From the NCBI GenBank assembly GCA_050331095.1, contig JBHJHE010000033.1:1-6033 (forward strand): DNA of 6,033 bases, given 5' to 3'. A model generated the notes under the pieces. It had not been told where the DNA came from, made no database searches, and saw only the letters and a program-made list of their open reading frames with translations. A program made the translations under genes and the position numbers. This document shows, piece by piece, positions 5,764 to 6,033 of the stretch. The first letter of the stretch is position 1. Every line of letters begins with the position of its first letter. The stretch comes from MED-G105 sp050331095 (GTDB taxonomy: Bacteria > Pseudomonadota > Alphaproteobacteria > Caulobacterales > Parvularculaceae).

Positions 5764-5872
5764 AGTCGCCGCTGCGCCCGGATCGTCCGGTCCGGATCCC
5801 CGTCTCGTCGGTCCGTTCGCCTTTGGTTGCGCGCTTGTCGTGCGCCGACAATGGCGCGTCCATCGCGCGCAT
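5762..5872 (-). CDS. small frame upstream of vapC, candidate or remnant antitoxin
   Basis: From the ATG at 5872 this frame encodes 36 residues, beginning MRAMDAPLSAHDKR, rich in charge and ending in Arg/Gly/Ser. GAGG lies 5 nt before the ATG. It stops 9 nt before the vapC start, as an antitoxin gene would. I do not recognise it: no AbrB, ribbon-helix-helix or Phd DNA-binding fold fits in 36 residues. The same frame stays open upstream to a TAG at 5941-5939, encoding LKELLSDGEVEDL-type helical sequence with G/C-rich third positions, but without ATG, GTG or TTG. Either the gene uses a CTG start near 5908, or a frameshift or truncation has removed its front. Function is assigned by position only. 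Confidence 0.35.
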   Translation of the reverse strand: MRAMDAPLSAHDKRATKGERTDETGIRTGRSGRSGD

Positions 5873-5989
5873 GAGGTCCTCGACCTCGCCGTCGGAAAGA
5901 AGCTCTTTCAGAACGCCTGCTCGGCGGCGCGGCCGCGGCTAGATAGGCGCGCCCCGCGCGAAAGGAACGCGCCCGCCCAATAAGACGAA
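5873..5989. other. region without a secure gene upstream of the vapC unit
   Basis: This stretch should carry the promoter and the front of any antitoxin. I see no convincing -35/-10 pair. A short GC hairpin (CGCGC 5948-5952 with GCGCG 5956-5960) lacks a T tract. The minus-strand frame running in from 6033 with the peptide SRGRAAEQAF stops at TGA 5910-5908, exactly where a neighbouring frame continues with LKELL, which could mark a one-base deletion. Confidence 0.3.
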
Positions 5990-6033
5990 TTACTCGCCAA
6001 CGAGCGCGCGGTCCGCCGACTCCGCACGGCGCG
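5990..6033 (-). CDS. possible 3' end of a gene entering from the right edge
   Basis: The minus-strand frame ending with TAA at 5992-5990 encodes RRAESADRALVGE before the stop, with G or C in the third position of most of its 13 codons. That fits the end of a coding gene whose body lies outside the window, but the piece is too short to identify or to rule out chance. Confidence 0.25.
   Translation of the reverse strand, partial: RRAESADRALVGE

Noticed and set aside
5780..5797. TCCGG/CCGGA-type palindromes as a toxin-antitoxin operator
   Set aside because: They lie inside the small frame, just before vapC and not in the promoter region, and are short GC repeats.
5111..5983. Plus-strand 290-codon frame opposite vapC
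   Set aside because: It spans the vapC to dcd gap and both opposite coding regions, with no domain pattern; the PIN motifs on the minus strand are decisive.

Overview
The window is GC-rich bacterial DNA with strong G/C preference at third codon positions. The best taxonomic pointer is the double-length dCTP deaminase-type protein, a form I associate with Alphaproteobacteria. A SYLF protein, a DUF938 methyltransferase and a YbjN-like exported protein fit the same group. I cannot name a genus.

Layout from left to right. (a) 137-1051, plus: an exported SYLF/Ysc84-type lipid-binding protein with a good Shine-Dalgarno and a hairpin in its leader. Its stop codon forms the first bases of a 41-bp palindromic element (1049-1089). 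(b) 1261-2931, plus: two tightly linked genes, a radical SAM enzyme of an uncharacterised conserved family and a DUF938 SAM-dependent methyltransferase, 6 nt apart and probably translationally coupled. (c) 2935-5752, minus: a convergent run of four genes. Read 5' to 3' these are a VapC-type PIN toxin, a tandem-domain dCTP deaminase, a small secreted four-cysteine protein with an NTR/TIMP-like pattern, and a YbjN-like secreted protein. The plus and minus blocks meet tail to tail at 2931/2935 with only 3 nt between stop codons. (d) 5753-6033: no secure gene. It holds a short coding-like frame directly upstream of vapC, in the place where an antitoxin is expected but not in recognisable form, and probably the last codons of another minus-strand gene entering from the right edge.

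Functionally the window looks like mixed chromosomal housekeeping and envelope genes rather than a mobile island: no transposase, integrase, tRNA, rRNA or CRISPR array is visible. The two points I would follow first are the radical SAM plus DUF938 pair, both widespread and functionally unassigned, and an in-frame 15-bp tandem repeat that puts a Ser-Glu-Ser-Arg-Gly array into the deaminase just before a predicted active-site strand. The VapC gene with a missing or damaged antitoxin comes next. I did not find a clearly new multi-gene system.
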